The translations under genes were made by a program, and so were the position numbers. Positions 9,301 to 16,949 of a stretch of 20,356 bases of DNA are shown piece after piece. Source of the DNA: Nephromyces sp. MM_2019. Lineage: Eukaryota > Apicomplexa > Aconoidasida > Nephromycida. The notes under the pieces were generated by a model, which saw only the letters and a list, made by a program, of their open reading frames with translations, was not told the DNA's origin and searched no databases. Position 1 is the stretch's first letter. Every line of letters begins with the position of its first letter. The DNA lies in NCBI GenBank assembly GCA_015657535.1, contig JADHZB010001862.1, positions 2,348-22,703 of the forward strand, given 5' to 3'.

Positions 9301-12296
9301 AGTTCCTACTCAAATAAATCCACAGCAAAAACCTCTAAAAATTCCCAAACTTTGGAGACCTTGGTAGACATTGAATCGCCTCAAAGCATTGATAACATCT
9401 GGATATTCTGATCTGTCATCAAATCTAAAAGCATAGTCATCACAAAAATATAAAAAAAACTGTGTGTGTGTCTATAGGTGTGTGTCTATAGGTGTGCGTC
9501 TATAGGTGTGTCTATAGGTGTGTGTGTATAGATGAGTGTGTATATGGATGTTTGCTATGCGGATATGAGCGCGCATATATGTGCATATACGTGTGTATGA
9601 GTGCGTATATGTGTGTATGTGTGCGTATATGTCTACTTCCGTATGTAAAAGTATATCTGAACGTATATGCATATTCAAACATACGCACACACACGCCCGC
9701 ACACACGCACACACGCACACACACACACAAACACGCTCACACACACATAAACAATTATGCGTCAAAAATTCTTTCCGCAACAACAAGATCAGCCTACCTT
9801 TTACTTCAACTTTATAACCCAAGCAAAAGACTCGCAGAACTCATAAATATAAACGGCTTTTGATATAAACGTAAATTTTAAAGTAATTGATAGTATTTTC
9901 GGTAGTAAAATCTACGCAGAGGGCATCTTTTTTCATCAAGTTAAATCACCGTAGCAGCTCCAGCAACTTTAGGAGAGAGCATTTGACAAAAATGGTAATT
10001 TTTGCTAGAAAAACAGCTACATTCAATCAAAATTAACGCAAAATTCGAGAAAAATGTCGATTTTCCGTGGTTTTTGATTTTTTTTACATTTTTTATTTCC
10101 ACTACATGCAAATTTGGTTGCGTCAAAACAAAATTAAAACAAAAGAAAAAAGAGGCAATAATCACAGCTTAAAAAAACTTTAATCGCCGCTAAAGAGAGG
10201 AAAATCAGGCAAATTTCTTTGTGAAAAAATAACTAATCTTGTTTAATAAATCAACTTATAATGGCTTTCTTTTTAAATTATTAATTCTTAAAGTGTTTCA
10301 AACAGACCTACAATTACCAGCATCTTCAGATTGAAAAATCACAAATATTTTCATGCAAACCGCAGATTCAGCAAAAAAAAGCAGCTAATAAAGGTTATCA
10401 CAACGAATAATTGATTAGAAAAAAAAAGCTTAAAAATTGTTCTACTATCTTTTCCAGCATACGAAGGTGGGTGGTTTACTTTTTTCAAAAAACAAAAAAT
10501 CGATTTAAATCTTTTTTCTTTTTTTTTGGCATATAGGGAAGGAATTTTGCACTTATCTTTGGGGTTAACCAATATTATATTTGCAAGGAAAAACCCCGAA
10601 TTTTCAAAATTTTAGTCGAAATGGTGAAAAAATGCTTATTAAAATCCCAGAAAAATGCAGATTTCTCTTAAATAAGGCTTGAAAACCTCGTGGAATTACT
10701 CAATTCTTACTTTAAAACAGCTTCATTCATGTATGAACCTGCTTTTATGAGGCATTTTAATTTTGTAAATCTCCGTGCTCTCTCAGAAGTAGTCAAATTA
10801 TTCATGAAATTTGAAAAAATTGCTTTTATTTTTGGGAGCTTCGATGCAATTTTTTATTCCAAAGTCGCTTTTTCAAAGGAAATGAAAAAGATTATTTTTT
10901 CAAAGCATGAGCAACAAAGAATTCACCTCTGAATTATGAAAGAGTAGCGAAAAAGCTACCAGAAAGCCGTGAGATTCATGCGTAAAAAACGTGGTTTGAA
11001 TACCTTAAGTTTAATACTTCTCAACTTATGAAGAAATGGAAAAACAGGTATTAAAAGACAAAGCTTAATGCTATGAGATAACGCTTTTTCCCATCACAAA
11101 GTATCTCTGCAAAAAAATTATAAAAATATTATACAAGGTATACTCACATTATGCTTTTTATAGCACTTCTCAGAGAGGGAGCATCCACCACTTGCTTGTA
11201 AAAGGATAGATAAAAACCATTCTGCAAAACAACAGGAAGGTTTAGAAATAAATTAAGGTTTTAATAAAGATTTTTTCTTTTTAAAAAAATATTTTCAATC
11301 ATTTAAGCAGAATTTTCTTTGTTATTACCACAAGCAAAATTTTGAGCAAAAACCTTCTCTCAATAGCATCTTTCAAAGAAGCTTACCTCAGAATAAAAGC
11401 TCACTAACTGCTCCTCTTCATCTAATAAATACAGATGGATACTTTTCCGGAAATTCAAGTAGCTCATAAAAATCCTAAATTAATTATTAACAGTCCTAAA
11501 AACTATTTTTAACAAATTTTGTTTTTTGTTAAGCAGAAAAAATATGTTTCTCAATGAAAAAATAGAATTTCTCCTTCATATTTTGGATATAAACCAATTT
11601 CTATTGAAAAAATTTTCAATCCAACGATAATTTGAACTCTATGTAGTTTGTCTCTTTTTTTCAAATAGTGTGGAGTTTATTGAATACAAAAAAGGAGATA
11701 AAAAAAAAAAATCTCCCTCGTCACGCGTGCCCTTTTCAGGGCGCTTGTTAGACCATGTCATTTATGTTCTAGCATCCTCGATCTTCAGCGTAAAAACAAA
11801 TTCCTGCGCATTAAGCCATTATACATACAAAATTTGACGAAACACACGCTTTTTATGGACTATTTTTTCTTGTTCTTAAACCCTTTTAAAGACACTTTCA
11901 TAGTGCAGTCACTGCAGAAGAATCGAAAAAAATACTTCATTGGGTAGCGTAAGCCATCGCAACTGAAAAGGTTACTAAATCTAATTTCTTTGATTTCAAT
12001 TATATTATTTTTTCATAAACAAATTTCAGTTTTTCAAAAAGATTTGCAATTTTCAAGCAAATTTTGAAAAGCAATCACACAATGCTAGCTATGCTTCAAC
12101 TTTAAGAACTCCAGGCCGCTTTTTTTGAAGTTCTATTTTTTTTAAATCAAAGTAGATTCTCAAAAAAACTAGTTTTAAAAGATTAGAAAACAGGAGCTAA
12201 TACTCACCAAAAGGTAAAGCAAATAGCGATAATGCTTATAAGATACCTCCTATTGGCTTTCGCATAGCTGCTTGAGGATAGAGTAACGCCTTCCAT
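209..12296 (-). CDS. DPY19-like protein C-mannosyltransferase, 3' end outside window (16 exons)
   Basis: Spliced gene, exons from 5' to 3': 12296-12208, 11474-11387, 11221-11148, 9424-9360, 8971-8870, 8143-8087, 7830-7750, 7323-7229, 5788-5684, 5359-5280, 4234-4153, 3084-2973, 2271-2172, 1593-1472, 1247-1115, 325-209. DPY19 enzymes are multi-pass ER membrane proteins that move mannose from dolichol-phosphate-mannose to tryptophan in WxxW motifs, mainly of thrombospondin repeats. Family marks seen in order: TM1 near residues 18-34; SENGFYLSFYK (58-68) then DAPS, matching the (S/T)EMGLYYSYYK...EAPS motif; EYPDVINALRRFNVY (90-104), matching EYP.VINTLKRFN.Y; NFYLITA (134-140); QELILRLSAIPLREN (178-192), matching the CTRVMWTPPLRE region; WQFSVFIFITQ (242-252); and DADTHVYDLL, matching DDAHIGNLL. 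E59 lies where the acidic residue thought to be catalytic is found. About 500 residues are visible; animal members have about 650-750. All introns keep frame except exon 9/10. Confidence 0.9.
643..698. repeat. Perfect 19-bp hairpin in DPY19 intron 15
   Basis: ATTGTTTTTCCATTTTAAA at 643-661 is exactly complementary to 680-698, with an 18-base loop. After a small internal loop the arms pair again (GAAGAA at the left with TTCTTC at 704-709), giving a foldback of roughly 80 bases. It could be a small foldback element or an RNA hairpin; nothing else identifies it. Confidence 0.93.
816..1078. repeat. CA-rich tract (TG on the transcribed strand)
   Basis: About 260 bases dominated by CACACA and related units on the plus strand, inside DPY19 intron 15 (326-1114). 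Open frames of 90-122 codons here on both strands have repetitive Cys/Val/Phe or Thr/His composition and are not genes. Confidence 0.92.
1115..1247 (-). CDS. DPY19 exon 15 (hydrophilic loop)
   Basis: Encodes a charged loop: LSLSTLTADFELAGKDSDDL, then a Lys/Arg/Gln-rich tail ending KKLELQQ. Animal DPY19 has a shorter charged loop here. No homology fixes the limits; they rest on open frame, acceptor AAAG after a TG-rich tract, donor GTAAAT, and correct phase at both sides. Confidence 0.62.
1472..1593 (-). CDS. DPY19 exon 14
   Basis: Encodes EFRPFPAFMYHMMLPSKVIP and helix VGVSMVVCVLILLATDL, matching the F....PLRYTKTLLLPVVLVVFVAI segment. TTGCAG acceptor, GTAAGA donor, phase 2 exit (CG), completed to CGG by exon 15. 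Confidence 0.88.
2172..2271 (-). CDS. DPY19 exon 13
   Basis: Encodes FNDADTHVYDLLFLKLGLKK and HNFDTAIYYMNST. The pattern DADTH...LL...FDTAIYY matches DDAHIGNLL...FDTLLY of animal enzymes, a lumenal loop. Acceptor ATAG, donor GTAATG, phase 0 exit. Confidence 0.88.
2973..3084 (-). CDS. DPY19 exon 12
   Basis: Encodes FSGKTMAQVIGMHLKESLIK then helix GLLSLALYVLIKILFS, corresponding to the VIQGCFWLFGTVILKYL helix. Acceptor TTGCAG, donor GTGAAT, phase 2 exit; exon 13 completes TGG. The continuation FNDADTH in exon 13 supports the join. Confidence 0.82.
3085..4152 (-). other. DPY19 intron 11
   Basis: Intron of 1,068 bases. It contains a 112-codon plus-strand open frame (3188-3526) and G/T-rich stretches around 3715-3835. 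Neither shows recognisable protein features. A short palindrome around AGATCTTC lies at 3530-3545. Confidence 0.7.
4153..4234 (-). CDS. DPY19 exon 11
   Basis: Encodes VFVNLRYVAVAISLPIELYF and SKKLMRN, matching the FGNSMLL...VIIWGIL helix and the loop after it. Acceptor ATGCAG, donor GTAAGA, phase 1 exit, which completes an Arg codon with exon 12. Confidence 0.76.
5280..5359 (-). CDS. DPY19 exon 10 (frame junction unresolved)
   Basis: Encodes LLLVLYAESKKSCIKLILVW and LFLVLC, matching the SLFAVY...KLRKII...SLALC helix pair after the TQ motif. The downstream junction (phase 0, donor GTAGCG) fits exon 11. The upstream side needs a phase 1 partner but exon 9 ends in phase 0. A 7-base microexon at 5539-5545, flanked by AG and GT, would restore frame and spacing, but this is a guess; use of a later acceptor or a small insertion/deletion are the alternatives. 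Confidence 0.62.
5684..5788 (-). CDS. DPY19 exon 9
   Basis: Encodes DLLFLRESVCELLIAFSTFI and SLIFWQFSVFIFITQ (residues 218-252). WQFSVFIFITQ aligns residue for residue with WQFAQFVLLTQ of animal DPY19. TTTTAG acceptor, GTAAGC donor, phase 0 at both ends. Confidence 0.9.
5789..7228 (-). other. DPY19 intron 8
   Basis: Intron of 1,440 bases with A/T-rich filler and two short microsatellites: a TG run near 5831-5868 and a CA run near 6778-6806. One short exon-like segment at 6571-6604 cannot join its neighbours in frame. No other gene was seen on either strand. Confidence 0.75.
7229..7323 (-). CDS. DPY19 exon 8
   Basis: Encodes IPLRENWTLVFIWINCMATF and FLIKSKVTKNK (residues 187-217). PLREN matches the conserved PPLRE(S/N) motif at the start of a helix. 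Acceptor CAACAG, donor GTAAAT, phase 0 exit, joining directly to exon 9. Confidence 0.9.
7750..7830 (-). CDS. DPY19 exon 7
   Basis: Encodes SSFASMIGFFGFFSGLCTQ then ELILRLS (residues 160-185). The Gly/Phe-rich helix followed by C-T-x-E matches FFFNHGECTRVMW of animal DPY19. Acceptor CTTAG, donor GTAAAC, both in phase 1. Confidence 0.9.
8087..8143 (-). CDS. DPY19 exon 6
   Basis: Small 57-base exon encoding STFQAAAPACLALFAGLL, one membrane helix (residues 141-158), with split codons for A140 and G159. TTTTAG acceptor, GTGAGT donor. A 159-codon open frame exists on the opposite strand here, but homology and splice sites favour the minus strand. Confidence 0.88.
8313..8441. repeat. Two-unit degenerate repeat, about 60-base period
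   Basis: GTGTATGTACACCACAGG...TATGCAGTATATTAGTGG (from 8322) recurs as GTGTGAGTACAGCACAGC...TATGCAGCATACCAGTAG (from 8382). TAATGAGGTG occurs at both outer ends. It lies in DPY19 intron 5 (8144-8869), which otherwise is A/T-rich and shows no gene. Confidence 0.8.
8870..8971 (-). CDS. DPY19 exon 5
   Basis: Residues 107-139: VVTGIVWRLFIKNFTW, basic LRRN, then KPINFYLIT leading into the next helix. The matching animal segment is ...WYRIY...PACFYVAVIF. Acceptor CACCAG, donor GTAAAG, phase 1 at both ends. An alternative acceptor TTTTAG at 9018/9019 would add about 17 residues without family support. Confidence 0.86.
9038..9077. repeat. Perfect 15-bp hairpin in DPY19 intron 4
   Basis: TTCTCATCATCAAGC at 9038-9052 is exactly complementary to 9063-9077, with a 10-base loop AAAATTTTCG. 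It lies in the 388-base intron 4 (8972-9359). No terminator role is expected inside a eukaryotic intron. Confidence 0.95.
9360..9424 (-). CDS. DPY19 exon 4
   Basis: Encodes FDDRSEYPDVINALRRFNVY plus Q, residues 85-105, matching the EYPxVINTLKRFN signature. Acceptor is TTTTAG. The donor placed here is AAG|GTCTCC, a weak site chosen because joining to exon 5 restores the family spacing (FNVYQDVVTG against FNLYPEVILA). Reading on past it meets a TGA within 50 bases. Confidence 0.85.
9425..11147 (-). other. DPY19 intron 3 (longest intron)
   Basis: Intron of 1,723 bases, GTGAGT to TTTTAG. It holds three exon-like open stretches (around 10709-10805, 10310-10388 and 9803-9853) that homology excludes, and a TG/CA tract at 9461-9749 close to its 3' end. 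The rest is A/T-rich with no gene on either strand. Confidence 0.8.
9461..9749. repeat. TG-rich then CA-rich microsatellite block
   Basis: The left half is TG-rich with four exact TCTATAGG units (9471, 9485, 9499, 9511) spaced 12-14 bases, then GTGTATATG-type units. The right half (about 9680-9749) is CA-rich. The halves are roughly complementary, so the block can fold back imperfectly, and alternating purine-pyrimidine runs favour Z-DNA. Open frames in this block on both strands are by-products of the repeat. Confidence 0.95.
11148..11221 (-). CDS. DPY19 exon 3 (signature loop)
   Basis: Encodes NGFYLSFYKQVVDAPSLRSA, the most diagnostic stretch of the gene: the family has GLYYSYYK...EAPS here. 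A TTGCAG acceptor and GTGAGT donor are both near consensus. It ends in phase 2 (AT), completed to ATA by exon 4 across the 1,723-base intron. Confidence 0.92.
11387..11474 (-). CDS. DPY19 exon 2
   Basis: Encodes the first lumenal loop, from IFMSYLNFR to LVSFYSE, with acidic run DEEEQ at residues 48-52. It lies between a TTTAG acceptor and a GTAAGC donor and ends in phase 0. The last residue, E59, begins the conserved ENG motif that continues in exon 3, so the junction is fixed by homology. Confidence 0.9.
12208..12296 (-). CDS. DPY19 exon 1 (start codon and first membrane helix)
   Basis: Starts at the ATG at 12296, the first in-frame ATG after a stop 24 bases upstream. It encodes a short cytosolic tail (MEGVTLSSSSYAKANRR) and helix YLISIIAICFTF. 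It ends in phase 2 at a GTGAGT donor; the next exon supplies the third base of a TGG. A short N-terminus ending in basic residues before TM1 is usual in the family. A further upstream non-homologous exon cannot be excluded. Confidence 0.78.
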
Positions 12297-13089
12297 ACTT
12301 ACATTATACGACCAATTTTAGTCTCGTCACAATATGAAGCTCAGCCTTCTGCTTCAATTTGGATAAAAAGCAATCTACACACAGCTCCTTTCAAAAAGGT
12401 CCTCGCCTGTTAAAAATTGATGCATGAATTGTAGATCTAAAGATTGAGGAGTTTGCAAACACCGAGATAAAAATTCTACTGCAAAAAAGGCATAAGCTAG
12501 ATTATACTATGCCGGAAAGGTGTGAATCAAAGCAATTTAAGCACACACTCGAATTCGAAAGAAAAAGTATACCGGTTATAGTTTCAAAAAAAAATTTTCC
12601 ATCATTGCAGAGCATAAAAGCACTAAATGCACATATTTTACTACTTTTTTTAAGATTCTATATGCATCCCTCCAGAATTTTTTTTTCCTTTTAAAAGTTT
12701 CCCAAAAATTCTCCTTTAGTAAAACGGGTAATGTAGAATTAGGTACATGAAGGTTTATTGACTTTTTTCGAAAAAAAAATGGAATAGCAAAAGCAAAAGA
12801 GGAAGTTTTACCCATGAGTCTCATAATACACCAAAACCTTGAATTTGGTTGCGAATTCTCTGCAGACCTTTAAAAAGGGAATTCGCTGCGGTGTGCGTAT
12901 TTTCGGGGTATTTTTCCTTTAACTGGCGTTTAGAGAATGTAAATCAGTAAAGTTCAAAAAACTTTCCTTTCGACAGATGTTCTTTTAAAGCAGAAATAAA
13001 TCTTTGTATTACTTTTTTTATTAACTCTGGTTTCATGCCGGAAAAAAGCCAATTTTCCTATGCTTTATTTCATTTTTCGACATCCGCAG
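12297..13089. other. Region upstream of the DPY19 start
   Basis: Probable promoter and 5' leader side of the minus-strand gene. No promoter element could be recognised. A 61-codon plus-strand frame (12509-12694) begins MPERCESKQF but has no recognisable features. An 8-bp inverted repeat GCGAATTC/GAATTCGC lies at about 12850-12887. Otherwise no gene seen. Confidence 0.5.
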
Positions 13090-13357
13090 GATCTTCATTT
13101 TTTCTGATCAATCATTTTTGTATATTTTGAAAAGGTGTTCAACTTGATCTTTAATTCACCTGCTTTTGTTTCTTCTTTCACTTCTTAAGTTTTCCACCGA
13201 TTTTTGCGCAAATTTTCATTCTGTCCTTCGTACCTCCAGTTTGCCGCTTGATCTACCAATTCTGCAACAATTTGCTACCCTAAGCCAAGGAAGAGATGCC
13301 GCTATCTTTTCTTGCTATATATATGTAGCTTTTCTTATCATAAAGGGTTTTTTTAAG
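13090..13357 (+). other. Two exon-like segments, unknown protein
   Basis: Segments 13090-13134 (after CCGCAG, before GTGTTC) and 13240-13357 (after CTCCAG, before GTACGG) join in frame to give IFIFSDQSFLYILK, S, then LPLDLPILQQFATLSQGRDA and a hydrophobic IFSCYIYVAFLIIK. The L..F....GRD......Y pattern recalls the N-terminus of peroxin PEX11, but the match is short and I do not claim it. No start, stop or further exon was found with confidence. Confidence 0.22.
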
Positions 13358-14072
13358 GTACGGAGCCATCAAACTCTATCCAACCACAAAAAAAACTCGA
13401 AAATGCTGGGCTCAAAGCTTATTATTTTTGATGTACCGAATAGAAACATGTTCCAGCGGGTATATTATATATATCAATTCTATCCAGGTAGACTGGAAAA
13501 TAGCAGGTAGAATTAATAGTCACTGTAGCTCGTAAGCATAAAATTTTGCCTTATTTATGTAGTTTTTTGACCCTTAGACACAGAAAAAAAGGGTTGGTTA
13601 ATTTGTATACATCAACCGAAATCCGGTGTGCTGCTTTGACAATTGCTCTCTGTGCGAGGCCCTCAACCTCAGATCTATACAACTAGCAATGCGTCAAGAT
13701 TTTGCCAGTATGTCTATACTTTGTAAGAGTCTTATACACCATCTTAAAACTCTCGTTTCGCTGGCTTTTTTTTTGAAAATCCCGATTTAACCACAATTTC
13801 AGGAAGAGAATGGAGACTGCCGAGCTGCGTGCTGACAAGAATTTGCAGTGTACCGACACTGCAGGAAATTTGTGAATAGAGTTTGTCTCTGTAAGCAGGC
13901 GGTATAAATTATTATTGTTTTTATGATTTTTTGTTATTTCACTTGCAAGATGAATTCTAGCTCTGCGTCGAAAAGGATAGTACTTCGTAGTTGACATATT
14001 TTTTGCGTTTGTATTAGGAGTTAGCATCTGATCATTTGAAAACATCAATGAAACTTGAATAGGAGGACATTT
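13358..14072. other. Unassigned intergenic stretch
   Basis: Open frames occur on both strands (for example a 121-codon minus-strand frame at 13683-14048 and a plus-strand frame ending at 13791), with somewhat higher GC around 13640-13870. None has family features, and frames on both strands are equally good. Nothing can be assigned. Confidence 0.4.
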
Positions 14073-15376
14073 ATGTCAGTAGCTAGCGAAAAAGCGAGAG
14101 TCGCTGTTACCTTTAATATTTTTAATTTGGGTTATCTGAATGTTTCGTGGAAAGAGTATGGTGGAAGCTTTGTAAATAGCTGTAAGTGTGGTGCAGCTTA
14201 AGACCTGCTCATAAAAACGTTTGTAATGTTTTAAATTGGGTGCAAGCTAGTGATGGATTAGAGTTTGCTAATAGTAACTCTGGTCTATTTGGTTATAGTA
14301 AGTTGATAAAATTAGCCCTATTGATAAAAGTTCCACTCTTGCTATAAGAAAGTGATGAATTAGGGTTTTCCAACGAAAGCTCTGCTCTCTCCAACTATAA
14401 CAAATCAATGAATTAGGGTTTGCTAACAAAACCTCTACTCTGGTAATAATAGGCTCTAATCATTTAAAACTTGCAAAGACTATTCTTATCAGGCAGTTAC
14501 AACAAAATTATATCAGCTGTACAATCAGTTTGAAGCTCATAAAACAATGAAAATGAATGTTACAGTGAGGCGATGGAAAGTTTATTTCCGTGCGCATTAG
14601 CTCAGCACACTCGCTCAGAAGCTCGAATCCTCCGATAAAATCCTTCCAAATGAAAATGATAAATGTGATCGATTATTGTAATATACGTCAATGAAAATCC
14701 CTAGCAATATATGATACAATGGAGCATGGCTGATGCCATCTAAACAAAAGCAAGTCACATCATTGATCATGCATTCCATGCTATTATTTTACTGAAAAAA
14801 TAACAATTTTTTTACATTTCTTTTGCCGAAGGCTAATTTAAGACTTTTCTTTTTTCCATCGTGTGAGTATCCTCTGCACTGCAGAGTTTCAGCAAAATAC
14901 GAACTTCAATTTAGACTATGAAAACGTCAGTTTTTCACTCATTAAGGTACAACTTTATACAACGCAATCATCTCAAATTATAAACGTTCGATAGCATTAC
15001 AGCAATGTTCTGCTTGCCCCCGCCGCAATTTATTTACTACCCATGGGGTTGGAAGAAGCAATAAAATCCTACTGGAGCAATTAGAAAACCTCCAAGCATT
15101 TTTTTCACAATATAAATCGTGCTGTAAGGTCAACAGGATTTAATATTTTACTAAAACCTGAGCTTTGCTAATAGTCAAGATGCTATGCCTGGATATATAT
15201 TTTTTTTATATGATTTAGTAAAATGTATAATAATCCTTTGTGGCTAGTACATAAAAAAAGGTTTACTGCGTCGTCAATTTACAGGCAAAAATTTTGTAGC
15301 TGAAGAAGGAGAGCGTAATGCTAACAAAAGGAATTTTGGCTTAACTGGCATAGCTATCATTATGTCTTCTCAGTAA
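14073..15376 (+). CDS. Candidate five-exon small gene, unknown function
   Basis: Proposed exons: 14073-14181, 14417-14442, 14493-14564, 15003-15123, 15285-15376. They join in frame from ATG (MSVASEKARVAVTFNIFN...) to TAA and give 139 residues. Donors are GTAAGT, GTAATA, GTGAGG and GTAAGG; acceptors are ATTAG, ATCAG, TTACAG and TTACAG. The fourth exon is the best: 121 bases, relatively GC-rich, encoding QCSACPRRNLFTTHGVGRSN then KILLEQLENLQAFFSQYKSC. There is a CxxC pair and a leucine-rich helix, no clear membrane segment, and no family I recognise. The 26-base second exon lies in a tandem repeat and was needed to keep frame. Similar false chains occur elsewhere in the window, so this is tentative. 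Confidence 0.3.
14249..14455. repeat. Four degenerate tandem units of about 51 bases
   Basis: Units start near 14249, 14301, 14351 and 14403. They share a GATGAATTAGGGTTTGCTAA-like core followed by AAC/ACTCT-type and pyrimidine-rich ends. Copies differ at many positions, so the array is old. The proposed 26-base microexon at 14417-14442 lies in the fourth unit. Confidence 0.75.
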
Positions 15377-16197
15377 CTAAAATTTCCATATATCAGCGTT
15401 TTACTCTTCGTTTAAAGAAAATATCAAATCACAAAGAAAGAGTCTTGATAGATTAGCAAGTCATGTTGATTTCTTTTTTTTTCTGTCTAATTAGTATTGC
15501 ACAACAAGAGAGTATATTTATTCCTTCAAACCGTGTTATGTAGCTAAAAAAACCTGTATTCATATGAAAAGCTAGTTTCTAGAAAATGACTAGAATAAAA
15601 GGTTCAAGAGCTTCTGCTAGAATTCAAGTCAGAAGATAAAACGTGGGAAAACAATGCTTTCCTGTACTGTTAATACTATGGTAGTAGCAAGGCAACAGCT
15701 TCAAGAGGTATTTTTTTATTCAGGAGTTAGAAGGTGAATCTGGAGGTGAAGCACGCACGAAAAGTATTAGAAAAAGACATAGAAATCCCTTGTCTTTGAA
15801 TAAGAGTGTAATAAAATATATAGCAAAAAATCGTATAAACATAAAAATTAAAGGGTGAATTTTCTAAAGTTGTCAGATAAGGAAATTCTGTGGTATTGCG
15901 AGCTAAAGTAAAATATAAGCTGTTGAAGTGCATAACTCTTATAGTTTGAAAAAATGCAGCTAGAGTGATTGCTAGAGAGTAATAAAGAGTTAAGAGGGAG
16001 ATGAATTTCACACAACTTCGGTTGTTTAGTTATATTGATTGCTAGGGAATAATACAGGTTTAGAAGAGATGAATTTCATACACTTTCAAGGTTTCCTCAA
16101 CTAAAAAAACTAAAAGGGTGCGGCTGGATGAAATATCACTTGTGTGTTCATTTAATACACTGATTGCATAATGCGATTCAAAAAATGCATCCTCTAG
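15377..16197. other. Unassigned stretch with a 70-base direct repeat
   Basis: GATTGCTAGAGAGTAATAAA...GAGATGAATTTCACACA at 15967-16015 recurs as GATTGCTAGGGAATAATACA...GAGATGAATTTCATACA at 16037-16085. Exon-like plus-strand pieces (around 15410-15475, 15500-15556, 15635-15706) and a 94-codon minus-strand frame (15727-16011) compete; none is recognised. Confidence 0.5.
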
Positions 16198-16437
16198 GCA
16201 GTACCAAGGGATGCCATTTAAGACACTATATTTACTACGGAGATTAACACAAATTATCATAAGAATTAGCATAAATACTGGAATCATTCCTCTTTTGATG
16301 ATTTTTTTGGGAATCAAGCACACACTGGAGGTGAAGTGGTAGACTATACAAAAATCTTTTAGTTTCTTGATGTTGCAATCAATCCTGTTTTTTGAAATAA
16401 AAGATGTGAAACTATCGCTTGAAATACTAGCTTCCAC
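16060..16437. other. Open on both strands: possible membrane-protein exon
   Basis: Minus strand: a 125-codon frame with a hydrophobic stretch (MIPVFMLILMIICVNL) and a soluble tail, stop at 16060. Plus strand: segment 16198-16330 between CTCTAG and GTGAAG, 44 codons, with INTGIIPLLMIFLGI. Only one can be real, and the sequence alone does not decide. Neither matches a family I know. Confidence 0.2.
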
Positions 16438-16680
16438 TAGGTGAAGATCTAGTAGAGGTTTGTGAAATTTTCCTTGGAAATTGCGAAGAAGTTAGTTTCG
16501 TCATTTTTCAGAAAGTGTCGTGGTTTCTACATGCTAGCAAAATCAACAAGCGATTTCTCTTTTTTTAGATGTAGTTAACAAAGCTCAAATTAACAATTTT
16601 TTCCGCACACAGCGATTTTTTTTATGGGCTTTGCTACAACATTATAGCTCAACCTTCTAGCTTCTCTCTCACACACACAG

Positions 16681-16949
16681 CGCTATCCTGATATTTACTC
16701 CATCCTCCATCAACTTTTGCTTGAATTCCTAGTTCCAAAACCCAGCATAACAACTATTTCTAGTTTGCTCTCTCAACAAGAAGACATCCCAATTTCTGAG
16801 CCTTGAACTAGGCATTATCTACGTCTACATATCACCACACACAACATACGCTCCTTTCTAGATACAATGCCAGCCTGCGTTTAGCAGAATCGCTCCCTCC
16901 TCATTTCATAACAAAACCTGCGGGGTTTGAAGCACCCACTTCTTGCCAT
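16681..16949 (+). other. Two exon-like segments before the CWF19 gene
   Basis: 16681-16806 follows a strong C/T-rich CACAG acceptor and encodes RYPDIYSILHQLLLEFLVPK plus PSITTISSLLSQQEDIPISE up to a TGA. 16862-16949 lies between TTTCTAG and GTAAGG and encodes YNASLRLAESLPPHFITKPA plus GFEAPTSCH. Both are GC-richer than their surroundings and have good splice sites, but they do not join each other simply and neither is recognised. They could be ends of an unfound gene or untranslated exons of the downstream gene. Confidence 0.25.

Noticed and set aside
9472..9863. Overlapping 72-123 codon frames on both strands
   Set aside because: Products of the TG/CA repeat, Cys/Val or His/Thr-rich, with no independent support.
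9803..10805. Three exon-like minus-strand segments (from 10805, 10388 and 9853) in DPY19 intron 3, two of which join in frame to exon 4
   Set aside because: Joining exon 3 directly to exon 4 keeps frame and gives the family spacing between the APS and EYP motifs; the extra segments match nothing and the first does not fit in phase.
11694..11755. Short hairpins GGAGAT/ATCTCC and GCCCT/AGGGC as a structured RNA gene
   Set aside because: Stems of 5-6 bp in an intron, with no match to any RNA family I know.
14590..14637. tRNA-like boxes (TTAGCTCAGC and CTCGAATCC)
   Set aside because: The two boxes are too close for a tRNA and no acceptor or anticodon stem can be drawn.
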